Positions 10,707 through 21,109 of a stretch of DNA of 64,000 nucleotides are shown piece by piece. The stretch spans positions 149,493 through 213,492 of the forward strand of contig NW_020167551.1 of assembly GCF_001641265.1 (NCBI RefSeq). The letters run 5' to 3'. A program made the translations under genes and the position numbers. Each line of letters opens with the position of its first letter. The first letter of the stretch is position 1. Under the pieces are notes generated by a model. That model had not been told where the DNA came from, did not search any database, and worked only from the letters and a program-made list of their open reading frames with translations. The DNA is from Pseudogymnoascus destructans (taxonomy: Eukaryota; Ascomycota; Leotiomycetes; Thelebolales; Thelebolaceae).

Positions 10707-11294
10707 ATGATACAAAGCATGAAAGATATTTGGGAGTTTCTGCAAGACCAAATCGCACTCTCGCAAACTCGCACTCTCGCAAACTCGCACTCTCGCAAAC
10801 TCGCACTCTCGCAAACTCGCATGGAGACATTCGCAAATCAACGCAGGAAAGCTGCACCAAGATATCAGGTTGGAGATCAAGTATGGCTATCTACACGAAA
10901 TATCAGGACTCAGAGGCCATCGAAGAAACTCGATCACAAGCAAGTTGGTCCGTATAAGATTCTCGAACGAATTGGGCAAGTGGCATATCGATTAGAGCTA
11001 CCACCAAGCATGAAGATACATCCTGTCTTTCACAGCAACCTCTTACGACTTGACTCAGATGATGCTTTACAAGGCCAGCACCATGAACCACCCCTGCCAA
11101 TCGTTATAGAAGATGAACTTGAATGGGAAGTTGAAGAAATCCTAGATTCTAAATTCCTACGGAAGAAGCTGTTCTATATGGCAGCATGGAAGAACCACCC
11201 ACCAGACAACACTTGGTATCCCGCTACAAACTTCAACAATGCACCTGAACTCACACAAGCTTTCCACCGAAAATACCCACAGAAGCCACAATGA
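10707..11294 (+). pseudogene. Integrase C-terminus and chromodomain of gypsy element 2
   Basis: Readable for 195 residues. It has VGDQVWLSTRNIRTQRPSKK, a GPY-type module (VGPYKILERIGQVAYRLELP), FHSNLLRLDSDD, and a chromodomain (WEVEEILDSKFLRKKLFYM, then WKNHPPDNTWYPATNF). It stops at a TGA just before the polypurine tract, as a full pol would. The N-terminal end is a 16-bp tandem repeat coding for SQTRTLANSHSRKLAL-type sequence, not normal integrase. This is a 5'-truncated remnant. Confidence 0.82.
10753..10820 (+). repeat. 16-bp tandem repeat inside gypsy-2 integrase
   Basis: About four copies of ACTCGCACTCTCGCAA. As 16 is not a multiple of 3, each copy shifts the frame and all three frames stay open through it. 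It looks like a local expansion at a decayed site. Confidence 0.85.
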
Positions 11295-11339
11295 TCTTAC
11301 TCTTGGTCAGGAGATCAATCTTAGTTAGGGGGGGGGTAG

Positions 11340-11556
11340 TGTTACAATTATAGCTTACGGTTGTTATGGTTGTTATGGTTGTTACGGTTGTTACGGGTGC
11401 AGCCTTAGCCACCAAGGCTACAACCGCTAAGCGGACAACTGTATATTACGAGGAATAGCCTCACCTTCCTTCCTTCTTCTTCTTCTTCTCTCCTTAGATT
11501 CAATCTAGCTTATTATTCTCCGGACTGGCTTCTTGAGCTCTGTGACCATCGTAACA
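11340..11556 (+). repeat. 3' LTR of gypsy element 2 (217 bp)
   Basis: Starts TGTTACAATTATAG and ends CATCGTAACA, with TGTTAC/GTAACA ends. Near the start it holds a 9-bp tandem repeat (GGTTGTTAT/GGTTGTTAC, four copies). A CCTTCCTTC/TTC run follows near 11465-11491. It is preceded by the polypurine tract. Confidence 0.82.
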
Positions 11557-11974
11557 AATACAGCTTCCTATACAGCCACTTCCTGTTCTAAACGACTTTT
11601 ATACTCGAGTACAACAAGCTGGTCATATATCAGACCCTATGGACCTTTCGAACTTTTTGAATCCAGCGGAGGAGGGAATACAAGAGTTGGGGGGAGGCTT
11701 AGATGAGGACACAATTCTACAGGAGGCGATGGCTCCATATATACAGGTTTCCGATGCTCAAGATGATGACGATGAGGAGCCCCAGCGTCCTGTGCTCACC
11801 ACACAGAAAGCTGTACAAGCCCTCCAAGTTCTGATTGAGTTCTCAGAATCTGAGAATAGTGGCATCACGGATCCAGCATCATTTTTGCGCTCTTTAGAGC
11901 GTGTGGAGAGGCAATTAGTGGCCAAACAGGCCATTGACTTGGTTCAAGGCACGTTGGATGGATGGATGGTTTAG
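11557..11974 (+). pseudogene. pogo/Fot1-like transposase, C-terminal fragment (right)
   Basis: Open from the LTR junction to the TAG at 11972. The frame reads IQLPIQPLPVLNDFYTRVQQ, then AGHISDPMDLSNFLNPAEEG, an acidic stretch, VLTTQKAVQALQVLIEFSES, SFLRSLERVERQLVAKQAID and LVQGTLDGWMV. This resembles the tail that follows the DDE domain in fungal pogo/Tigger-like transposases. The catalytic and HTH domains are missing upstream, where the gypsy-2 LTR cuts in. The stop lies about 315 bp from the right terminal repeat, as on the left side. No function is expected. Confidence 0.62.
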
Positions 11975-12240
11975 CTGAGGGGCTCTTTCTAACTCAATAT
12001 TACTATAACTCGATATATTTATGCATGACCAATTACATCGACTTAACGAGATAATACTGTAGGAATTTTGACGCGTTCAAAAGGTACAAACAAGCCTACG
12101 CGTACCCATGCTCCGACCCATGCCCAACTCCCGGTCATCCCACGACCCACTCATAAAACTTATGAACAACACCTCCGTAGTGCGACAGAGTTCTGTCACA
12201 GTGCGACACACGTGGGGCCAGAGTGGGCACCTGGCATTTG
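11975..12240. other. Non-coding 3' region of the right pogo-like fragment
   Basis: Sequence between the transposase stop and the right terminal repeat. It contains GTGCGACAGAGTTCTGTCAC, an imperfect dyad, then CAGTGCGACAC, resembling sub-terminal sequence of the left end (CTGTCGCAC, GTGTGACAGT). Confidence 0.45.
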
Positions 12241-12288
12241 GTACGCTAAAAGTGTGACGGTACTCGAGTAACAGTTGCTAAATTGCTC
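12241..12288 (-). repeat. Right terminal inverted repeat of pogo/Fot1-like element
   Basis: The reverse complement starts GAGCAATTTAGCAACTG and pairs with 1381-1428. TA follows at 12289-12290. Confidence 0.78.
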
Positions 12289-12545
12289 TATTATCGTCTT
12301 ACTGACACAGGCCGGCTTACCTCCCTTCTTCCATCTACGACCGCGAAGTTTATTTGAAGACCGAGACGATACCTATACCGATATCGAGAGGGAGTTTTGC
12401 GACAGGACAGAGAGAGAGGCCGAGCTACAGCGTACGTGGTAGGTGCAGAGACGAGAAACAAACGACGGCGACTGAGAGGAGAAACAAACGACGGCGACTG
12501 AGGAGGTTCGCTGGGGGGACTCACACGATACACAACCTCGTCAAA

Positions 12546-13184
12546 ATGGGCGCCGCATCGGCGATTCTAGTGGTGCTCATCACGCTCCTCTGTAGGCCCC
12601 CCCCCTCCTCTCTCTCCCACCTCTTCGCCGTCACGCGCGCGAAAGAAAGACTGCCAGCCTGGCTGTCTGGCTGTCTGGCTGGCTGGCTTTCTGGCTGGCT
12701 GGCTGGCTGGCTGTCTATCTGTCTAGAGGTCCAGCAGCATGGATGGGTGACCGCTGGACAAATGGATGAGCGAAGGAAAGGCTTCGATGAATAAAAGCTA
12801 ACACACACCAGTCCCACCAGCAGGCGTCTTCTGCGTCGCAGGCTGTGGAGCAGATGTCTTGATTAACCTCTGCCTCACAATCCTTGGGTACGCATTCCAT
12901 CCTCCCTCCTCCCCTCCCAACCCCCCACATAGACCCCCCCCTCACCTCCGCCCCAGCCCCAACCAAGAAGAAAACACAACTAACCACCCCCCCCCCTCCA
13001 CAGCTACATCCCCGGCCACATCCACGCCTTCTACCTCGAATACGTATACTACGAGCGCCGCGAGCGCGCCCTCGAAGGCCGATACGCCGCCCATCGCGCA
13101 CCGGGGGTGTATAGCGAGCGTGTGCAGACGGGCGGGGGGCAGCAGACTTATGGGACTATTGCGCCGCCGACTGGGAGGCACTGA
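12546..13184 (+). CDS. PMP3/UPF0057-family small membrane protein
   Basis: Exons 12546..12591, 12812..12887 and 13004..13184 (phases 1 and 2) give 100 residues. It starts MGAASAILVVLITLLFPPAG, continues VFCVAGCGADVLINLCLTIL, then GYIPGHIHAFYLEYVYYERR. This is the PMP3 signature: two membrane segments around a P-P-x-G-V-F and G-C-G-x-D turn, then G-Y-I-P-G-x-I-H-A. Yeast Pmp3 is a plasma-membrane proteolipid affecting membrane potential and salt tolerance. This member has a soluble C-terminal tail of about 45 residues that the 55-residue yeast protein lacks. Intron 1 holds a CTGG/CTGT simple repeat (12657-12720). The 5' UTR has two copies of GAGAAACAAACGACGGCGACTGA. The transposon block ends 256 bp upstream. 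Confidence 0.88.
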
Positions 13185-15033
13185 GGTGTTCTGCTGCGCG
13201 GGATATTGGGGGAGGGGGGGAGGGAAGGGGGGAGGGGAAGGGGGGGAAGGGGATTGCGAGGGATGGAGGTAATGACGACTGGAAGGATGCGCATGGCTCG
13301 AGACGCTATGGCTTGAGACGACATGGCTCGAGGGAAGGAGGTCTGGTGGATGAAAGAAGGTAATGGGTAATGACGATAGCTTGACGGACGAGAGGAGACG
13401 AGGGGAAGAAGAGCGTTTAGTGCGCAGGTTTACGAATCTCATCTTTGATTTTGCCATTGAAGTACTGCGCCCATCTTGTTTCCCATATATAGTATTACAA
13501 CCAACCACCCCCCCCCCCATCTCCCCGCCATCTGCCAGAGCGCAGAGCAGAGCTGACCTCGACGCGCTGGGGGTCTAACCATCCCCCCTCCAACCCCCAT
13601 CCATCCATCCACCTTGTTCAATCCAAACCCCTATCCCCTCCGTCCCGCAATTCCCGCGCCAGCTCCCAAACGCTCCAAATAACCCCAGGCCGCGCGCGCA
13701 CACCTCTCATCCCCTCCGTCAAAACCAATACCCGCCCTCAGCACAAACAACCCCACAACCACCGGGCGGTGCAGGGGTGGGAGAGGGGGGAGAAGTTGAC
13801 GAGGATTTGTTGGGGGATGTAGCGGTGGGCGACGGGGGGGTTAGGAGGGTTGCTTGGGTGAGGGTTGCGAGGAGGAGGGGGGTGTATGTGGAGGCGCGCA
13901 TTTTGAAGGCGTGGTGAGGTTTTAGCGGCGTGGTGAGGTGAGGGTTTGAGGGCGTGAGGTGAGGTGGTAAAGGAGGTTATTCAATCATTCTCCCCTCCCC
14001 CATCCCCATCCCGTAGCTCCCTTCGTACTACTCTGACTAGGGCGATTCATTGGCGGCGCGGGCGAGGGTGGAAATTGCGGGCTGGGAGGATCGAGATGCT
14101 TGTCGTTTTTTGAGGGCAGGGGGGATGGGGGGCACTTGAGTTAGGGCTGTTATTGTTCAAGGCTTTGTTAATTTGTAAATGATCTACGGCCCTTATACTA
14201 GCTGTGCATGCGTGTTTCCCGGCTTCTAGACTCTCCTCTCTTAAACACCCCATACCACTCCATCTAGATCTAGAGCACCAAAAGCTTAGGGATAGAGAGA
14301 GAGCTCTTTCATGTGAGAAATTGACGAAATGAACTCGCTTTAACCCGCATAGCACTCGCCGGCGCATCACTATTTCCTTCCTTACCTTCCCATCTATGGT
14401 CTCAACGGATTTGCAACCATTCACCCAGCAATAACTGCCCTCGTTGTCCCTGTTATCATCTCCTAGTGTCCCCAAAGTTAGGTGAGAGGGCAAGTTGTTC
14501 CACCGTACTCCACACACTAACTTACGTATAACTTCGTGTGGCCAACTCTGAACTCTGCACCTTCGCATTTTCGTCAAATAATTTCGTAGGAGTCAATATC
14601 TCACAGTGAGATGCTTCATATGCGTTGACAAAGGAGAAGAAAACGCCACTCTGATCTGTCAGAGAGAGTGAACTTTCAACAATCATAACTTAAACCTCAT
14701 TCCGCCTCCCTTCCCGCCAAGGTCCGCTCCGCCCACGACCAATCCCGCCAAGTTCCCCCGCTCCGCTAATTTAGAGCGGAACCATTCGTGGTCCTGCATA
14801 CGCCAAACATGACTTTAAATTTCCCCGTCGTCGATTCCCCTGATTCACCTACCTTCGAGACATTTTGTCCTCCCCCACCCCCTTTCCACAAACACACACC
14901 TCCTCTTCGAATACCGCGATAATTGTATAAGTCGAAAAATACCATACATATAAGGCCGGCAATGCACTGCGCGCGAAGACCGATCTTACGCAAACGACGA
15001 ACGAAATCGAAAAAGTAACCACTGAACCCCGCC
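13185..15033. other. Intergenic, low-complexity; possible small secreted ORF
   Basis: No gene is clearly supported over 1.8 kb. The 5' part has G-runs and a 15-bp unit repeated three times (ATGGCTCGAGACGCT type, 13291-13335). On the minus strand 13901-13719 encodes 60 residues starting MRASTYTPLLLATLTQATLL, which looks like a signal peptide followed by a Pro/Ser/Thr-rich stretch. It might be the first exon of a small secreted protein, but no second exon could be fixed. A 176-codon minus-strand frame at 14577-14047 has no recognisable domain and is probably chance. The region just before 15034 should hold the promoter and 5' UTR of the RA-PH gene. Confidence 0.35.
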
Positions 15034-17138
15034 ATGGCGACGATCACCGACTGCACCCCTGCGCCAGCAAAGTACTCGAGGTACAGGTCAGTAAGGAAGG
15101 CAAATACGGCCGCGATGGCGACTCCAGCGCCTCCAGCAGCGTCGCGAGACAAGACACAGCCAGAGGGCGGAATTGCACAGAGGAGCATGTCCCGGTATAG
15201 ACGGAGGGGAGCGACACAGGACGCGCAAGCGACGCCGCTGCCCACGCGACCTATTCCTGCGGGCGCAATCCCACAAGACCATCTAGGCCGACGAGACGAC
15301 AGGACCACGCACCTTCCCTCTCCTCGCTCGCCGTCACCACCACCAACACCCCTCTCTCCGCAGGAGGAAGAAGCCCGTCTCCGGCGCGCGCACGAGCGCA
15401 CACAGGCGCAGCGACTGGAGCGCCAGAAATCAGATGAAGAGGAGGCGCATCGCATACTTGCTGAGCAGAAGCGGAAGGATCTGGAGAGGTTGGAGATTAC
15501 ACTTGCGGCAGCTGTAGCTGCACCGGGGCCTCTGTCTACTACGCCCGTGAGCGGGGGGAAGTTTAAGATCTTTGGGCGGAAGAAGGGTTCTGCGAAGGTT
15601 ACGGCGACGCCGCCAGGATCGGGGGGGAAGGTAGAGGCGAAGGTGGAGACGAGGAGCACAAGCGATGAGATGAGTGGGAGGAGGGTAGAGGCAGCGATGG
15701 TGGGGATGGATGCGCCTGTTTCGGCTGTGAATGCTGGAGAGAGGGTGAGTCTCTTTACTTACAATATACTAGCAGATGAACAGCTATTAACCCATAACAG
15801 CGTGTCCTCATCCGCTTCAAGCAAGCCTCCATCAACCTACCCGTGACCCCGACAACCACGGCCCAAGAGCTGATCTACTCCGCAACCAACATCCTCTCCG
15901 GGTCCGTCACCCCCGACTCCGCCATCCTGCGCGAGTCCTACGCCTCCGCCGGCGTAGAGCGTCGCATCCGCCGCTATGAGCACGTCCGCGACATTATGAA
16001 CTCCTGGGACCGCGACACACAGAACGCGCTCGTGCTCTCCGGCTCCGACTCCCCCCGCCACGACACAGACCTATGGCCACACACCGCGCCCCGGAGACGA
16101 CCCGACCAATTCTCTGCCCAGCTCCAACACTCCCACAAGCCCGGCCGGTGGATAAAATCGTACATCACGCTCCTCCCCAGCGGACAGCTCTACGCGCACC
16201 GCAAATCTGGCGGCAAACTCACCGACAAAGACGCCCTCGCCCTCTGCCACATCTCCGACTTCGACGTCTACGTCCCCATCGCCTCGCACCTCCGCAAGCT
16301 CGCCCCGCCCAAAAAGCATTGCTGCGCCATCAAATCGCAACAAAAAGCAACCATGTTCCTCTCCGCCGAGAACTTCGTCCACTTCTTCTGCACCGACGAC
16401 GCCTTCACCGCAGATGCCTTCCAATCCGCCGTCCAGAGATGGCGTTCCTGGTACCTCGTCTCCACCATGGCTCGCGCCGCCACCACCAAGACATCCCCTA
16501 CCTCAACGCCATACACACTCGGCTCCTTCGAGCCCCTCGCCGTCTCCATCCCATCCACCACCTCCCCGGCTCCCATATCCGCCTCGGCAGACCGCCAAAT
16601 CCCATTCCACCACCGCCACTCCCTCCTCCCCCGCTCGCAACCCGCGACCGCGACTCCCCCACCGCAACCGCCTCCCCCGACGAGACCTTCTACCCCTCCT
16701 CCCTCCTCGGCCCAACCTACTCCCAGCGCGCACGCCAAGCCGCAGCACGCGACCTGGTCGGTGGGTCCGCAAACCCCGATTTCGCCGCTGGCCCCTTCAT
16801 CGCCGGCCCCTCCCTCCTCAACACCGCCATATCCCCCATCGACAACGCCGGATCCGCGGGCGCGAGCGCATCCTCGGGATTGAAGCGCGGATTATCGACG
16901 CGGTCGCGCGCGGGGACGATATCAGGAAAGTCACTCGCGGATGCGCCGCCTGTGCCGGGGATTCCGGCGCCGTTGTTGGATTTTAAGACGGGGTTTGTGG
17001 AGGCGCCGCAGTGGAGGGGGGAGGGGAGGGGGAGGGGGTTGAGGCGCCGAGGGGGGTGCCGCTGGTGGAGGTTGCGGGGGTGGTGCTGGTGGTGGGGGAG
17101 GGGGGTTGGAGAGGTCGGGGACGGTGTTTAGACGGTAG
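15034..17138 (+). CDS. RA-PH domain protein (Ras-association plus pleckstrin homology)
   Basis: Exon 1 runs 15034..15744 (the start could be the ATG at 15115); exon 2 starts at 15801 after a phase-0 intron (GTGAGT...AACAG). Order: disordered basic N-terminus (SMSRYRRRG), a coiled-coil-like segment rich in E/R/K (EEEARLRRAHERTQAQRLER), a basic stretch, an RA-like domain (VLIRFKQASINLPVTP to RDIMNSWDRDTQNALVLSGS), then a PH domain (GRWIKSYITLLPSGQLYAHR to AVQRWRSWYLV), then a Pro/Ser-rich tail. This RA-PH order recalls the MRL/Grb7-type adaptors that link Ras-like GTPases to phosphoinositides; in fungi the role is unstudied as far as I know. The tail changes frame between LGSFEPLAV (about 16540) and DETFYPSSLLGPTYSQR (about 16680), and probably again in G-runs near 17030, where another frame reads EAPRGVPLVEVAG. 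A missed intron or homopolymer errors could explain this, so the 3' structure is unsure. Confidence 0.72.
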
Positions 17139-17489
17139 GATGTGATGTATGATTATGATGATTATTATGATGACTGGTGCATTTGGGTTGGGTGGTGGAA
17201 AGGACTGGGTTTGGGAAGGAATAGCATATTGAGGTTTTGGCTGGTTCATAGGAAGGGCTGAGTTGTGGAGGGAATACCATGTTGAGATTGGGCTGGGAGG
17301 GCTGGATCCGAGGATGAATACCATGTTGAGGCTTGGGTTTGGTAACAAATACCATGTGTGCAAGTGTACCATAGTGGATACAAGCAACAAACAACAAGGC
17401 AACAAGCAATATACTCCACGGCCTATGTAAACAACCGTGACCATGCAAACAGCCAACCCCATCCATGCAATCCCACCACCAACCCAAAC
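17139..17489. other. Short convergent intergenic region
   Basis: Lies between the RA-PH gene (plus) and Cdc23 (minus), so it holds two 3' UTRs. ATACCATGTTGAGATTGGGC and ATACCATGTTGAGGCTTGGG (about 17274 and 17317) form a short direct repeat. No gene seen. Confidence 0.5.
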
Positions 17490-19512
17490 CTACTCCCCCT
17501 CCTCCCCCGCCTCCCCCCTCGCCCTAATCTCCCTAACCAACGCCTTCGCCTCCTCAACCTCCACCCCATCCTGACAAAGCTCCGTCGCATACCTCAGCGC
17601 AACCTCCCACTCCCCCTCCCCCATCGCCCACCTCGCAAGCCACATCCTCGCCTTACTCGTCGCGACCGTAACACCCACCCCGCCTTCCTCCTCCTCCCCC
17701 TCGCCCTCCTCCTGCGCTACACAAAGCTCCATGTACTCCCGCGCCTCCGCCCCCTCCCCCATCCTCTCATACATCCCCGCTATCTGCAGCAGCAGCTCCG
17801 GATCCATGGCTTTTGTCCTCGCGCCGCGGCCGGCGCCGAACCCAGCGCCGGCTCCGGCATCGTAATATCCGTCTGCGAAGAGCGCGCGCTTGAGCGCCTT
17901 GATGCCCTCCGCGTCGCGGCCCATCTTCTGAAGACACGAGCCCACAGCCATCCACATCTTGCCGTCCCAGGGGCGCAGACCCGCAGCGCGCTTGTAGTAC
18001 CACAGCGCATAGGCGTGCATCTCGAGGACCTCGTAGGTCTGCCCCAGGCCGTACCAGGCGCGGTAGTCCCGACGATTGACGTCAACAGCGCGACGGTACG
18101 ATTCAATAGCCGCATGCGTGTTCTTGAGCTCCACGTACTCATGGCCCATGAGTGTCCAGGCAGAGAGGCAGGCGCGGTCGAGGGTTAGGGCGCGGCGGAA
18201 GTAGTTTACGGCCTTCTCGTGTTGCGAGAGGAGAGAGTAGTAGTTCCCGATCACGACGCAGGTTTCGGGGCGGAACTTGTCGGTGGCAGAACAGAGGTGC
18301 GCGAGGAAGGAGAGTTTGGGGCGCAGGGCCATGACGTAGAGGATGTTGGAGTAGTGGTCTAAGGAGTCGAGACGGTGAGGGTGGAGGGCGAGGAGGCGAG
18401 AGAAGTGGGATTCGGCGGTTATGAAGTCTTTGGTGTGGTAGGCGAGGAGGGCGAGGCAGGTTAGGAGAAAAGGGGAGGTGGGAAAGATGCTCAGGAGTTG
18501 GTGGAGTTGAGTGTGTAGGGATGATGTGGATTGGTAGAGTTCGAGGGAGGTGTGGAGGTGGAAGACGAAGGAGAGGATGTTTTGTGGTAGGTGGGGGGAT
18601 ATGCGGTTGAGCTGGGGGTGTTAGTATGGGCTCAATTGGGAACAGTGAGGCTTACATCTTCGACGCGGTTTATTAGAGAGGTCATTTCTAACCAGCAGCC
18701 CCAGTTCATGGGGTATAAGTGAACACTTCTGATGAGTAGCCGCATGGCCTCCTCTTCGTTCTTCTCTTTCGCGAGGACAATGCCGTAAAGGTATTCCAGC
18801 CACCCCTGGGAGCCCACGACTTCTCCTCTTTCGGTGGTCCTTTCCTGGAACCAAGTCTCTAGATACCTGCTTATCGTCACCAAGTTCTTATTTATCGTCT
18901 TCCCGCTGTCATGCGGGCCCATAACCATTTCGCTGTCCTCGTCCTTTGTCTTCTCGCCAGACATAAACTTCGCATACAACGCAAGGAATAAACTCTTTTG
19001 GCTCAGTCTGGGTAGTTTGGCGCTCAATGGCGGGTGTGATATCGGTGTTGATTGCCTCGCCTTGCCTTTTCCTTTCGACGCTTCAGGACTCTGAGTGGCA
19101 CCTAATGGCTCCGTCGACAAGACTCCCTCTAACATTGTTTCCGGCAGGAACACCGCTGCACAGCGATCAAACTCGCGGCAGTCGAAGAACGATTTCGCTA
19201 GTAGATATTTGTTTATCTCTTTCGCCTCCAGTGCCGACTCTTCGGGGTCCAAATTTCCCGTCACAACAATAGGTGGCATGCCGCTGGCCAGTAGTTCGGT
19301 CATTTGCGAGTCTTCGGATTCTGGAGCATCTTCTTCGGGAAGGGATGTGAGTAGTTCTGCGGCCCTGTATATACTTGATTAGTCTTGTATCTTACAGAGA
19401 GAATAATATGTTACCATTTCGACGACTGGTAGAGACATCTCTCTGAGCACTTCACTACTGCTTCCTGGAGTGCCGCGCGAAGCTGGCCCGTCTCTCGCTC
19501 GCTGAGAGCCAT
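17490..19512 (-). CDS. cdc23: Anaphase-promoting complex subunit APC8/Cdc23
   Basis: Exons on the minus strand: 19512..19415, 19364..18656, 18611..17490, giving 642 residues. It is a TPR scaffold subunit of the APC/C ubiquitin ligase that targets cyclin B and securin. The N-terminal region (ALSERETGQLRAALQEAV) is followed by the conserved first part (KSLFLALYAKFMSGEKTKD, GWLEYLYGIVLAKEKNEEEA). A row of TPRs follows: PETCVVIGNYYSLLSQHEKA, AWTLMGHEYVELKNTHAAIE, RAWYGLGQTYEVLEMHAYAL, KMWMAVGSCLQKMGRDAEGI. The glycine-rich insert AGAGAGFGAGRGAR is a local extra. The length fits the family. Its start lies 506 bp from the FPPS start in divergent orientation, so the two may share a promoter region. 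Confidence 0.92.
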
Positions 19513-20018
19513 GTCGCTGTCGCCTATCCCTGGTACGCTAGTCCCACCCACAGCTATTCAAGCCCAAGTTTTGGTGGTTCCGATTGCTTAATCGTCTCTG
19601 CGGAGCTGGGGCGCTATATCTGGCCTCGCAGGTACAACGCGCGTGACTTGTATATATAACTCGGAGATTCGTTCCGAGAGGAAGACTTGAAGTACAGCAA
19701 GCCAATTTATAAACTCTGCCAGCTTCGGCAAATATAGTGGCCCTCCGAATCTACAGTTGTACGTGGGAAATGCAGCAAGGTCTGTTTTACATGAATTCCT
19801 CAATTTAGGAACCGCGATGTTGATAATGCCTGTCGCGCCGGATATTCTGCCGACCCTAGCATCCAAGCTATCCCACTTCGCACACCGCCAAACCGCTTGG
19901 GGTCGGGACAAGCCCCTCCAGCCTTCCATCTCACATAAGATCTTCTCCCGTCCCCCGCATTTACTCTCCAAACACAACCCCAAACCTCAACTCACATCTC
20001 CGCATTCTCAATTTCAGA
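19513..20018. promoter_or_regulatory. Bidirectional promoter region, cdc23 / erg20
   Basis: 506 bp between two divergent start codons. A TATATATAA element at 19650-19658 faces the cdc23 side. The erg20 side has a C/T- and A-rich leader (about 19975-20017), as in highly expressed fungal genes. No specific operator recognised. Confidence 0.5.
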
Positions 20019-21109
20019 ATGGCCAAGTCCGCCGCCCTGGAGAAGTTCGAGTCGATCTTCCCAACTCTTGTTGAGGATGTCCTCGCCCACTCAAAGTCCT
20101 ATGGCCTTCCCCAGCAGGCTCTGGATTGGTTCAAGAACGTACGCGGGCCACACCACATGTCCGAGCCCAATTAACGAGTTTATAGAGCCTAAATGCGAAC
20201 GCAATCGGCGGAAAATGCAACCGCGGCATGTCCGTTCCCGACTCCGTCTCGCTCATGACCGGCAAGGAGCTCAACGAGGAGGAGTACTTCAAGGCAGCAA
20301 CCCTCGGCTGGTTGACGGAGCTCCTCCAGGCATACTTCCTCGTCTCCGATGACATTATGGACAGCAGCATTACCCGTCGCGGTGTGCCCTGCTGGTACCG
20401 CCAGCCTGAGGTTGGAATGATTGCCATCAACGACGCCTTCATGCTCGAGTCCGCCATCTACATTCTCCTGAAGAAGTACTTCCGCTCGCACAAGTCGTAC
20501 ATTGACCTTATGGAGCTCTTCCACGAGGTTACCTTCCAAACCGAGCTTGGCCAGACCTGTGATCTGCTCACCGCACCCGAGACCAAGGTCGACTTGGACA
20601 ACTTCTCCATGGAGAAGTACACCTTCATCGTCATCTACAAGACTGCATACTACTCCTTCTACCTCCCCGTCGCGCTTGCCCTCCACCAGCTTGGCATCGC
20701 CACCGAGAAGAACCTCAAGCAGGCTGAGGCCATCCTCATCCTCCTCGGCACCTACTTCCAGATCCAGGATGACTACCTTGACAACTTCGGCGACCCAGAG
20801 CACATTGGCAAGATCGGGACGGATATCTTGGACAACAAGTGCTCGTGGCTCGTTAACAAGGCTCTCTTGATCGCGACGCCAGAACAGCGCAAGGTCCTCG
20901 ACGAGAACTACGGCAGGAAGAACAAGGATAACGAGGCTGTTGTCAAGAAGCTGTACAACGAGTTGGGGTTGGAGAAATTATACCAGGAGTATGAGGAGAG
21001 CGAGGTTGACAAGATCAGGAAGCTTATTGATGAGACTGATGAAAGCGAGGGACTCAAGAAGTCTGTGTTTGAGAGCTTCCTGGGCAAGGTTTACAAGAGG
21101 ACAAAGTGA
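20019..21109 (+). CDS. erg20: Farnesyl diphosphate synthase
   Basis: Exons 20019..20138 and 20186..21109 (phase 0) give 347 residues, the usual length. It condenses IPP with DMAPP and then GPP to make farnesyl-PP for sterols, dolichol, ubiquinone and prenylation. The first aspartate-rich motif is DDIMD at residues 95-99, followed by the conserved RR of SSITRRG. Two aromatic residues (YF) sit 5 and 4 positions before it, as in eukaryotic FPP rather than GGPP synthases. The second motif, DDYLD, is at 235-239 (GTYFQIQDDYLD). The C-terminus is KVYKRTK; eukaryotic FPPS normally ends in a basic R/K-R-x-K tail. Cytosolic by family. No defect seen. Confidence 0.96.

Larger units (their letters stand above)
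10690..11556 (+). mobile_element. Ty3/gypsy element 2, 3' end only
   Basis: A second chromodomain gypsy family, distinct from element 1: integrase C-terminus, chromodomain, polypurine tract GGGGGGGGTAG, then an LTR of different sequence. Everything upstream of the integrase C-terminus is absent. The LTR abuts the pogo-like transposase fragment at 11557, so the element inserted into that transposon. Confidence 0.82.
1381..12288. mobile_element. Composite pogo/Fot1-like block with nested retrotransposons
   Basis: The outer ends are inverted repeats. The left end begins GAGCAATTTAGCAACTG and the right end, read inward on the minus strand, begins with the same 17 bases. Similarity continues for about 48 bp on each side. 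TA stands immediately outside both ends (1379-1380 and 12289-12290), as expected for Tc1/mariner-pogo-Fot1 insertion. Near each end lies the C-terminal part of a related transposase reading outward. Its stop codon is about 320 bp from the terminal repeat on both sides. The interior is filled by gypsy retrotransposon sequence and the R1 repeat. Either one element was bloated by nested insertions and rearranged, or two same-family elements in inverted orientation now bracket the insertions. Confidence 0.7.

Noticed and set aside
12942..13520. Minus-strand frame of 192 codons over the PMP3-like gene
   Set aside because: Ser/Pro/His-rich shadow of G/C-rich runs; the plus-strand PMP3 motifs with three exons explain the DNA.
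14047..14577. Minus-strand frame of 176 codons
   Set aside because: No signal peptide, domain or splice support; composition looks like translated non-coding DNA.
14766..15659. Long minus-strand frame of 297 codons opposite the RA-PH gene
   Set aside because: It is the antisense shadow of exon 1 of the RA-PH protein, whose plus-strand frame carries the coiled coil and leads by a good intron into the RA and PH domains.
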